Source: an uncultured Clostridia bacterium
GTDB taxonomy: Bacteria > Bacillota > Clostridia > TANB77 > CAG-508
Direction: 5' to 3'
DNA: 5,758 nucleotides
Assembly: GCA_947632745.1 (NCBI GenBank)
Contig: CANRQH010000088.1
Location: forward strand, 1 to 5,758
Shown here piece by piece: positions 1-5,758 of this stretch. The notes beneath the pieces are model-generated. The model saw only the letters and a program-made list of their open reading frames with translations. It was not told where the DNA came from and did no database searches. A program made the translations under genes and the position numbers. Position 1 is the stretch's first letter. Each line of letters starts with the position of its first letter.

Positions 1-77
1 TTTATTGAAAAATAGCATAATTCATAACTTTTGAATTTTTATAAATTCTCTTGAATTACCTCAAAAAAGGTAAAAAA

Positions 78-153
78 TGGTCGAGGCGACAGGGATCGAA
101 CCTGCGACCTCATGGTCCCAAACCACGCGCGCTACCAACTGCGCTACGCCTCG
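78..153 (-). tRNA. tRNA-Pro (anticodon UGG), complete with encoded CCA
   Basis: Read on the minus strand, this folds as a full cloverleaf of 76 bases. The acceptor stem CGAGGCG pairs perfectly with CGCCTCG, followed by discriminator A and a genome-encoded CCA. The D stem is GCGC/GCGC. The anticodon arm CGTGG/CCATG (one G-U pair) closes the loop TTTGGGA, giving anticodon TGG. The variable loop is AGGTC, and the T arm has the usual TTCGATC loop. UGG decodes CCA and, by wobble, other proline codons. The gene has its own strong promoter about 17 bases upstream, so it does not depend on read-through from the defence-like operon before it. No convincing terminator is visible in the 77 bases that follow, although a short T run directly follows the CCA. 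Confidence 0.97.
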
Positions 154-169
154 ATATCATATAAAAAGA

Positions 170-198
170 ATTATACTACAAAAATATTGAAAAGTCAA
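170..198 (-). promoter_or_regulatory. Sigma-A-type promoter of tRNA-Pro
   Basis: On the minus strand, TTGACT (193-198) and TATAAT (170-175) are separated by exactly 17 bases. This is one base short of the vegetative consensus -35 and a perfect -10. Transcription should start near 163, about 10 bases before the mature tRNA 5' end at 153, leaving a short leader for RNase P to remove. Confidence 0.9.
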
Positions 199-274
199 TA
201 CATTTTATATGTTAATTTTTTTATTTATGAAAGAAATGAAATAGATACTATTAATCTAAATTTATTTGTAGGGC

Positions 275-323
275 AAAAAATAAAAATAGCAAGCAAAATT
301 TTTACATTTTTCTTGTTATTTTT
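275..323 (-). terminator. Probable rho-independent terminator of the three-gene operon
   Basis: Positions 312-323 and 282-293 form a 12-position stem with one mismatch (289/316) around an A/T-rich loop of 18 bases. In the minus-strand direction it is followed by a T-rich run (T at 275-280 after the stem). It starts 34 bases after the stop codon of the STAND gene and lies before the tRNA-Pro promoter, where an operon terminator would be expected. The stem is mostly A-T with a CTTG/CAAG core, so it is weaker than a textbook terminator. The loop is long. Confidence 0.55.
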
Positions 324-356
324 TATTATATAGTTATGTTAGTAGTATCGAGATAA

Positions 357-3300
357 TTATTGATTATTTTTTATTGCTTCTTTTATTATATCTATTTGTG
401 TTAAAGCAGCTGTAGTATTTGCATTATATTTTCCCCACATTTTTAAAAATTCATCATATACCTTTTGAGAAACATCTAAAGCTTTTTCATAGTCTTTTAT
501 TTTATAATAATGAAATGCAATCTTTAGAATGTCTCTTTGTACTCTTGATAAAGTACCTCTCATTGTATTATTTTTTTTATATTGATTATAAACCTCTTGA
601 TAAAGTTCTAATGCTTTTTCGTAATTTCCTATAAAAGTATAGTGTAATGCAACATGCTTCAATTTTGATATAGTTTCATCGTTATTTTTTCCATATATTC
701 TTACATATCCATCATAGTGTTTTTGACAAAAATCTAATGCTTTTTCGTAATCACATAGGCTAGAATAGTTATCAGAAATTTTTTCTAATACATCTATAGT
801 TTTTTTATCATTTTCGCCATATATTTTTACATATTCATTATAAATTTTTTGATGGATTTCTAGTAATTGTTTATTATCTTTACATAATGATGCAATATGT
901 TCTAACATTTTTAAGGTTTTTGGATGATTTTCTCCATAAAATCTTAAATACCCATCATAAATCATTTGATAAGTTTTTAAATATTTTGATGCATCTAAGT
1001 TATACATATAAACTTTATCCATATGTAATTCTAATGAGTTTAATATTTCCAACACTGAATCACTATTCTCACCACATATTTTTACATATTCATTATAAAT
1101 TTTTTCATAAATATTTATTCCTGTATTATAATCCTTTAATGAAAAATAGATGTATGCTATTGATTTTAATACATCTAAAGTTTTTAAATCATTCTCCCCA
1201 TATATTTTTATATGTTCATTATAACTCAATTCATAAAACTTTAATTGATATTCGAGGAAGTTCTCATAGGTAGGTATACGCCCCGCTTGTTCTGCAAAAT
1301 CATTTAATGAATTTAAAATTTCTCCAATACTTTCACTGTGCAGTTTGGCATATTCCTCATAAGCCTTTTTGTAAAGTTCAAATGCGTTGTCCTCACTATT
1401 ACAATCCTCTACATAATAATGAAAAAGTTCACGTGTATCTTGTAAATAAGTTTTATCCATAAAAAATCTTTTTAACAAATATTCAAAATATTGGTCACAT
1501 TTTTCTTGACTTATAAATTTACTTAAATGTAAAATTAAATCTTCAGTATAAATATTTTCAGCATATTTTTTCTTTAAATACTCAATTTTTTCTATTGAAT
1601 AATCTTTAAGAGATTTAGCATTCGTCTTTTCTAGAAAATTGAATTTAAGCCAAATAAATTTATATTCATTTACTAAATCAACTCTATTATCTTTTTCAAA
1701 AATAGATTCAATTCTATCCATATATTTTTGAACTTTAGAAAATTCATTTTTGTCAATATAGTAATACATCAATTTAAAATATGAAGGAAATAAATCCTCA
1801 TTTTCATTATTGGTAATCTGATTATTTTCTATAATACATTCTAAGTTGTCTATATATGGCTCATCATCTTCTTCTATTGATTCAATTATTTTATTTAGCC
1901 AAAATATTTTATCCTTATCATTATTGCAATTTGCTAATTCTTTTTTTGCTAATTCTAGTGCTAAATTAGAATCAAACATTTGAGCAAGTATAACTTTAGT
2001 ATTTTTTATTATAGATAAATCCTCATTTGATTTTATATTTAATTCTCCTATTATATTTTCATCATAAGTATCTATAAATTTATACAATACTTTACTCATA
2101 TTATAAATGTCACCTATATTTAAATCCAATAAACTAGTAGAAATTTCTTGAAATAAAATCGGATCCCAATATTTATATTTGACAATTTTTTTTATAGGAT
2201 CATTATATACATCATATAAATCTTTTGTAAAGCCAGTTTTTGCTAATAAAATAGCATTATGTATATCTAACAAAAACTGTTTTGTATTTTTAGGAAAATT
2301 TTCTTTTAAGAAAAGATAGCATTTATCGAAAATTAACTTTGCTCCATAATAATTTTTTGTATTTTCCAATTTCTCAATTATATAACTCAAATTTTCAGTT
2401 TTATTTGCAATATTTTCTTTATTAACTGTTAGTAAGATATAATCCACATATTTTATACAATAATCCAAAAAGTTATTATTTAATGGAGTTGTTTCAATTA
2501 TTTTTTCCCAATAATAATTTAAAAGTTCTTTTAAAGTTTTTTCTTTTATTAATTTAGGTGAGTTTGTTTGACAAATATCTCTTACAGTTTTATGTATATA
2601 ATACTTTTCATTTTCATAGAATACAAATGATAGTTTTTTTAAATTTTCATATAATGTGATTGAAAAATTTGGCAAAATTTTATACCCTATTTTTTCGATT
2701 AAATCATCAGTCCAATTTCCAATTATACTTAATATATATGTTAATTCGCTACTTTGAATATCCATATATTTTATAAATCTTTCAATTAAAACATCTACAT
2801 TTTTACCAAATTTATCAATAGTTATTTTTTCATCATTATTTTTTAAAATTTCATAAGTATCAACACAAATATCAAGATATATAGGTGTTCCATTTGTTAA
2901 TTCATATAGTTCTTTTCTTAAATTTTCTTCTACAATTCCGGCTTCTTGTAAAAAGTTATTTGCGTCTTGAAAAGATAAATCACCTAAAATGTGCTGATTT
3001 AAGGTTTCTTCCCAATCTTTATCATGATCACCCCATTTTAGTTTTTCACGTCCTGCAATTACCCATAATACTCCGGGTACCTGTAAAATTGGGCCTTTAT
3101 CATCTCTAAGCCACATATCATTCATTAATGTAAAACCATCGGATTTTATTTCATTTACTAATTTTTCATAAGTATCTAATAAAATGACTAATGGGTGGTT
3201 AAATTCTTCTAAATTATTAGCTAAATCTTTAGAAAAATAATAAGGTAAATTTTTCAAAATTTCTTCAGTAGTTTCGCATTGCAATTTTATTAAATCTGAT

Positions 3301-3833
3301 TTATTTTTATTTTCTTGCTTTTTATTTTTAAAAATTGCAAGTGCTAAATCAGCAGATTTGAATATAGATGCAACTATACTTGCTCCAGGAATTGCACCTA
3401 ATGTTTCAGTAATTAAACTTATTATACGACTTTTCTCTGTCAATGATTCTATATCTTTTTTATTATATATATCTCCTATATTTTTAGAATAAATATATAG
3501 AGCTATATCAAATAAAGGAAATTCGAAATTATATTTTTGTTCTAATTGATTTTTAATAAAAAATAGTACTGTTTTATAATCTTGAGCTGTTTCAAAATCA
3601 TATAAAATATAAGCAACATTTTTTTCATTCATTTCGGTACCTAATTTTCTTAAAAGACTGCTTTTTCCTATTCCTCCTACGCCATAATAAGAAATTACAA
3701 AAATATCTTCTAAATTTTTTAAATTTGCTTCCATTTTAGTATATTCATCCCAAAAAACTTTTCTAGGTTGCTCTCTATCTGTAAATTTTTTTGTTGCTTT
3801 TATGGGTTCTTTATCTTTTATTATCTTTTTCAT
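357..3833 (-). CDS. STAND-type P-loop NTPase with C-terminal kinesin-light-chain-like TPR repeats (NLR-like, putative immune sensor)
   Basis: Seen: 1158 residues. An entry motif FTDR (17-20) precedes Walker A GVGGIGKSS (51-59, Lys57). Walker B is LVILLD (215-220, Asp220), followed by TYE. A sensor-1-like WVIAGR ends at Arg262, and an NGTPIYL motif (314-320) resembles the GLPL motif of NB-ARC proteins. A probable winged-helix region covers about 355-420, and a long helical stretch without clear motifs covers 430-810. About eight TPR-like repeats of 39-46 residues fill 815-1150, several marked by Y-G-E-N (Gly879, 921, 967, 1006, 1048). Known: STAND ATPases oligomerise when their repeat domain binds a trigger. 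Bacterial Avs and other NLR-like proteins do this in phage defence. Odd: the P-loop is so close to the N terminus that no effector domain is fused there. The start is supported because the conserved FTDR motif lies before the next Met (34). AAAGGA lies 11 bases upstream. The defence role is inferred. Confidence 0.9.
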   Translation of the reverse strand: MKKIIKDKEPIKATKKFTDREQPRKVFWDEYTKMEANLKNLEDIFVISYYGVGGIGKSSLLRKLGTEMNEKNVAYILYDFETAQDYKTVLFFIKNQLEQKYNFEFPLFDIALYIYSKNIGDIYNKKDIESLTEKSRIISLITETLGAIPGASIVASIFKSADLALAIFKNKKQENKNKSDLIKLQCETTEEILKNLPYYFSKDLANNLEEFNHPLVILLDTYEKLVNEIKSDGFTLMNDMWLRDDKGPILQVPGVLWVIAGREKLKWGDHDKDWEETLNQHILGDLSFQDANNFLQEAGIVEENLRKELYELTNGTPIYLDICVDTYEILKNNDEKITIDKFGKNVDVLIERFIKYMDIQSSELTYILSIIGNWTDDLIEKIGYKILPNFSITLYENLKKLSFVFYENEKYYIHKTVRDICQTNSPKLIKEKTLKELLNYYWEKIIETTPLNNNFLDYCIKYVDYILLTVNKENIANKTENLSYIIEKLENTKNYYGAKLIFDKCYLFLKENFPKNTKQFLLDIHNAILLAKTGFTKDLYDVYNDPIKKIVKYKYWDPILFQEISTSLLDLNIGDIYNMSKVLYKFIDTYDENIIGELNIKSNEDLSIIKNTKVILAQMFDSNLALELAKKELANCNNDKDKIFWLNKIIESIEEDDEPYIDNLECIIENNQITNNENEDLFPSYFKLMYYYIDKNEFSKVQKYMDRIESIFEKDNRVDLVNEYKFIWLKFNFLEKTNAKSLKDYSIEKIEYLKKKYAENIYTEDLILHLSKFISQEKCDQYFEYLLKRFFMDKTYLQDTRELFHYYVEDCNSEDNAFELYKKAYEEYAKLHSESIGEILNSLNDFAEQAGRIPTYENFLEYQLKFYELSYNEHIKIYGENDLKTLDVLKSIAYIYFSLKDYNTGINIYEKIYNEYVKICGENSDSVLEILNSLELHMDKVYMYNLDASKYLKTYQMIYDGYLRFYGENHPKTLKMLEHIASLCKDNKQLLEIHQKIYNEYVKIYGENDKKTIDVLEKISDNYSSLCDYEKALDFCQKHYDGYVRIYGKNNDETISKLKHVALHYTFIGNYEKALELYQEVYNQYKKNNTMRGTLSRVQRDILKIAFHYYKIKDYEKALDVSQKVYDEFLKMWGKYNANTTAALTQIDIIKEAIKNNQ
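384..1391 (-). repeat. TPR repeat array inside the STAND gene
   Basis: This segment encodes residues 815-1150. Marker glycines fall at 879, 921, 967, 1006, 1048 and 1134, with a Ser833 counterpart, a missing marker near 1090, and spacings of 42, 46, 39, 42 and 86. Many units share the pattern Y-x-x-Y-x-K-I-Y-G-E-N-x-x-K-T-L-x-x-L, followed by a YEKAL-type second helix. This is the 42-residue TPR variant known from kinesin light chains. It is probably a protein-binding, ligand-sensing surface. The repeats are still visible in the DNA: 821-850 and 1076-1105 are identical over 30 bases, and 1202-1224 matches their first 23 bases with two differences. Confidence 0.85.
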
Positions 3834-3844
3834 TTTAAGTTATA

Positions 3845-3850
3845 TCCTTT
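3845..3850 (-). promoter_or_regulatory. Ribosome binding site of the STAND gene
   Basis: AAAGGA on the minus strand lies 11 bases before the ATG at 3833. The spacing is longer than usual and the match is partial, so translation may be weaker than for the preceding Abi_2 gene. It sits in the 31-base gap between the two genes, where no clear promoter is visible. Confidence 0.5.
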
Positions 3851-3864
3851 CTTTCTATATATTT

Positions 3865-4806
3865 TTAATCTATTTCATTTAGCATACCATAATTTAATGG
3901 AAATCCCATAAATTCTAATAAATTTTGATAACTTTGTAAATCAAGCTCTTTTTTTACATCACTTAACATGTTTTCTATTTTTATGAACATTTTATCAAAA
4001 TCATCTTTGTCAAGCAAACTTTTAAATATAATCATTATTGCAAATAAATCATTAGCTCCACATTTATATTCATTGTCATGTATTGGTATTCTAAGCATAG
4101 CATGGTATTTGTAATCTTTGGCATTTAAGCTTATATTAAATCTAACATTAAATAATATATCTCCGTGTGCACAAATATTTCTAACAATATTAAGCATTCG
4201 TAAATGTCTTTCTAAACTATATGGACTTATGTTTAAATTTTGTGCAACTTTTTGTTTGTCTTCTATTTTCATGAGACTGTAAAAAGCCGTAATATTTCCA
4301 AATGTGAAAATTTTTGTCATTATATCTAAGGGCAAATAACTATTTTCTTCTAAAAATTTTTGAACATTGCTATTTTTATTCTTTTTATCTCTTTCTATAT
4401 TGCTATCTATTTGTTCTTTTAATTTATCCAATCTTGAGGAAATATTTTTTCCCTCTTTAAAATTTTCTATTTTTAAAAAGTCCTTTTCTCCATATTTTTC
4501 AGAAAAAACATATGATATATATGATTTAATATTTATTTCTAATATGTTTATATAGTCAAATATCAAATTTCTTAACTCTCTATCAAGTATATATATTGCG
4601 TACAATTCTTCAAAATATGTTTCTTCTTGGTAAATTTCATTTTCATCAGTGGATTTTTTTAGATTCAAAAAAACATCTTCATAGTCAGTTGTTAAATTAT
4701 AAAAGTTTTCTCTAAGTATTATCTTTTTGGATTTTTCTTCATTTTTAAAAATTATTCCTTTATTTTTTAAAGTTTCTATTTGTTCTTCTACTTTTTTTGA
4801 ATACAT
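3865..4806 (-). CDS. Abi_2 (AbiD/AbiF-like) family protein with HEPN ribonuclease motif
   Basis: Seen: 313 residues. The N terminus (about 6-47) has the family pattern of a Q-x-x-x-L-x-x-x-G-I-x-F helix followed by NFYNL and DYEDVF. Next come a helix with DRELR (75-79) and an LEINIKSYI helix (89-97), then LPLDIMTKIFTFG (158-170). The signature R-N-I-C-A-H follows (Arg209 to His214), fitting the HEPN R-x4-6-H motif with a polar residue after Arg. Known: lactococcal AbiD/AbiF proteins of this family abort phage infection. HEPN proteins with this motif are usually metal-independent RNases that act as dimers. Inferred: a toxic RNase effector, probably cytoplasmic because no signal or membrane segment is seen. 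It follows the rhomboid gene by 21 bases and precedes the STAND gene by 31 bases. The start is well fixed by AAGGAG 6 bases upstream. Catalytic activity and any antitoxin are not shown by sequence. Confidence 0.88.
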   Translation of the reverse strand: MYSKKVEEQIETLKNKGIIFKNEEKSKKIILRENFYNLTTDYEDVFLNLKKSTDENEIYQEETYFEELYAIYILDRELRNLIFDYINILEINIKSYISYVFSEKYGEKDFLKIENFKEGKNISSRLDKLKEQIDSNIERDKKNKNSNVQKFLEENSYLPLDIMTKIFTFGNITAFYSLMKIEDKQKVAQNLNISPYSLERHLRMLNIVRNICAHGDILFNVRFNISLNAKDYKYHAMLRIPIHDNEYKCGANDLFAIMIIFKSLLDKDDFDKMFIKIENMLSDVKKELDLQSYQNLLEFMGFPLNYGMLNEID

Positions 4807-4812
4807 TGCTTT

Positions 4813-4818
4813 CTCCTT
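4813..4818 (-). promoter_or_regulatory. Strong ribosome binding site of the Abi_2 gene
   Basis: AAGGAG lies 6 bases before the ATG at 4806. It is the best Shine-Dalgarno sequence in the window and fixes this start. It sits in the 21-base gap after two consecutive in-frame TAG stops of the rhomboid gene, which suggests independent, efficient initiation on a shared mRNA. Confidence 0.85.
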
Positions 4819-4827
4819 ATTTTTCTA

Positions 4828-5481
4828 CTAATATTTAAATATATCTATTAACTTATTAATTAGAGGTTGATTTATACACATAAATCCAAATACACATCCA
4901 CATATTCCGCCAATTAGATGAGCATAATGTCCAATACCATCTTTTTTATGAAGATTTTTAATTTCATCTATAAGATAAAATAATATTATTAACACTAATG
5001 TAACAGGTATTTTTCTTTGGGTAACATTTACAAAGGCACTTAGTACAATTAACATAAATGCTATACCACTTGCTCCAAATAATCTTGATTTTCCAATTAT
5101 GAAATTTACCAAACCTATTATAAATGCTGTTATTAAAATCATTATTAATAAATTTATAGAACCATATTTTTCTTCAATTAGTGGTCCTAATAATAATATT
5201 TTTAAATAATTACTTGAAAGATGATCCCAATCTAAATGCCCTAATATATGTGTGAAAAACCTTATATAAGTTAATGGATTTTTTAATGATGCCCTTTGTG
5301 ATGAAAAAACATATCTTGTAGCTTGGCCTTTACATATTCTATCTATAATGAAAACAAGTACTGATAAGAAAAACATTGTTAAAGTGACAATAGCATTATA
5401 TTGGAAATAGCTCACAATATCGTTAATTTCTATCTCTTTCAATTTCTTTTTCGTTCCTTTCTGGTTCTTTTTTTGCTTCAA
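4828..5481 (-). CDS. Rhomboid-family intramembrane serine protease
   Basis: Seen: 217 residues from the longest possible start, with a lysine-rich N terminus and about six membrane segments (near 31-47, 83-101, 108-128, 136-152, 158-172, 184-202). Catalytic Ser138 sits in GASG (136-139), and catalytic His188 in AH-x2-G-x3-G (187-195). His78, His82, His87 and Asn91 have exactly the spacing of His141, His145, His150 and Asn154 in E. coli GlpG, the last two being oxyanion-hole residues. An EKYGS motif follows at 104-108. Known: rhomboids cut transmembrane substrates within the membrane. The substrate here is unknown. It is first in a tight three-gene run. The start is uncertain: the TTG at 5481 has only weak AGAAG upstream and lies about 12 bases from the predicted mRNA start. 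A TTG at 5442 (codon 14) has AAAGGA 12 bases upstream. Either choice leaves the six-helix core intact. It may be an immune component or an unrelated resident gene. Confidence 0.92.
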   Translation of the reverse strand: MKQKKNQKGTKKKLKEIEINDIVSYFQYNAIVTLTMFFLSVLVFIIDRICKGQATRYVFSSQRASLKNPLTYIRFFTHILGHLDWDHLSSNYLKILLLGPLIEEKYGSINLLIMILITAFIIGLVNFIIGKSRLFGASGIAFMLIVLSAFVNVTQRKIPVTLVLIILFYLIDEIKNLHKKDGIGHYAHLIGGICGCVFGFMCINQPLINKLIDIFKY

Positions 5482-5499
5482 AATTAATTTATTTCTTCT

Positions 5500-5505
5500 A
5501 GTATA
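5500..5505 (-). promoter_or_regulatory. Extended -10 promoter element upstream of the rhomboid/Abi_2/STAND operon
   Basis: TATACT preceded by TGA gives the extended form TG-N-TATACT on the minus strand. The hexamer 17 bases upstream (TTCTTT) is a poor -35, which fits an extended -10 promoter. Transcription should start near 5493, immediately before the operon. A leader this short bears on which rhomboid start codon is used. Confidence 0.5.
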
Positions 5506-5518
5506 TCACTTATTTTAT

Positions 5519-5565
5519 AAAAAAAGAAGTTTTTTATTATCATAAAAGATAACAATTTTAAAACT
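5519..5565 (-). terminator. Second U-tailed hairpin, possible terminator or attenuator before the operon
   Basis: On the minus strand, AGTTTT (5560-5565) pairs with AAAACT (5528-5533), and TTGTTATC (5548-5555) pairs with GATAATAA (5534-5541) with one G-T pair. There is a four-A bulge on the 5' side and a six-base loop. Seven T residues follow (5519-5525) after a TC. The form is that of a weak intrinsic terminator. It stands after the tRNA-Arg terminator and before the -10 element, so it would stop residual read-through or end a short RNA made from the roughly 50 bases between the two hairpins. No clear promoter was found for such an RNA. Confidence 0.45.
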
Positions 5566-5614
5566 GCTATCTCTAATTTTTTTAGTTTCTACAATAAAAG
5601 GGGTATTATGTGAC

Positions 5615-5646
5615 AAAAAAAATATTCATACGATAATATGAATATT
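5615..5646 (-). terminator. Rho-independent terminator of tRNA-Arg
   Basis: A perfect 10-base-pair inverted repeat, AATATTCATA (5637-5646) with TATGAATATT (5621-5630), encloses a six-base loop. In the minus-strand direction a T run follows directly, ending at 5615. It begins 42 bases after the tRNA-Arg CCA end. The stem is A-T rich but uninterrupted. Confidence 0.7.
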
Positions 5647-5688
5647 TCAAGTAATTTAGTTTTTTAGTTTGTTAGAATTTTTTAAAAT

Positions 5689-5758
<70 letters not shown>

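Noticed and set aside
33..71. Short hairpins downstream of tRNA-Pro (6 bp at 33-48; 4 bp at 58-71)
   Set aside because: Stems are short and neither is followed by a T run in the direction of tRNA transcription, so I do not call a terminator.
112..333. Open frame of 73 codons on the plus strand
   Set aside because: It begins inside the tRNA-Pro gene, runs over its promoter and the operon terminator on the opposite strand, and has no visible ribosome binding site or motif.
821..1224. CRISPR-like direct repeats
   Set aside because: The repeats are in-frame parts of TPR coding units with irregular spacing and no unique spacer structure, so they are protein repeats.
887..1273. Open frame of 128 codons on the plus strand
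   Set aside because: It lies wholly antisense to the TPR region of the STAND gene, has a low-complexity His/Tyr/Leu-rich product, and has no recognised motif. It is a by-product of the repeats and A+T bias.
2885..3109. Open frame of 74 codons on the plus strand
   Set aside because: It is antisense to the conserved NTPase region of the STAND gene and shows no independent coding evidence.
3865..4806. Cas13 or Cas13-like effector
   Set aside because: Only one HEPN motif is seen, the protein is 313 residues, and no CRISPR array or crRNA-like repeat is nearby; the fit is to Abi_2/AbiF.
5597..5613. Plus-strand AAAAGGGG followed by ATG-TGA, a start-stop pair
   Set aside because: No gene follows on the plus strand and a single such arrangement in A+T-rich DNA is likely chance.

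Overview
The window is strongly A+T-rich (roughly three quarters by eye). It uses the standard code (TGG for Trp; stops are TAA, TAG, TAA) and has AAGGAG-type ribosome binding sites, a sigma-A-like promoter (TTGACT, 17 bases, TATAAT) and tRNA genes with encoded CCA ends. This points to a low-GC bacterium such as a clostridial or other Firmicute, or a member of the Fusobacteriota. The sequence alone does not settle which. Every gene seen lies on the minus strand, so the region reads from high to low coordinates.

Layout in the direction of transcription: a tRNA-Arg(UCU) lacks only its first 7 bases at the window edge and is followed by a hairpin terminator. Next come a second U-tailed hairpin and an extended -10 promoter. 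Then follow three closely spaced genes: a 217-residue rhomboid intramembrane serine protease with all catalytic positions intact; a 313-residue Abi_2/AbiD-AbiF-like protein with a HEPN ribonuclease motif (R209 to H214); and a 1158-residue STAND P-loop NTPase ending in kinesin-light-chain-type TPR repeats. The gaps are 21 and 31 bases. A likely rho-independent terminator follows the last gene. A complete tRNA-Pro(UGG) with its own near-consensus promoter closes the window.

The most interesting reading is that the three genes form one abortive-infection or immune operon set between two tRNA genes. The STAND protein has an NTPase switch and a repeat sensor but no room for an N-terminal effector. 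The separately encoded HEPN protein (putative RNase) and perhaps the rhomboid protease could act as its effectors in trans. The individual family calls rest on visible motifs. The joint function is inference, because co-orientation and tight spacing are the only direct evidence. I do not recall a described defence system with this composition. The rhomboid could also be an unrelated resident gene that happens to lie upstream.
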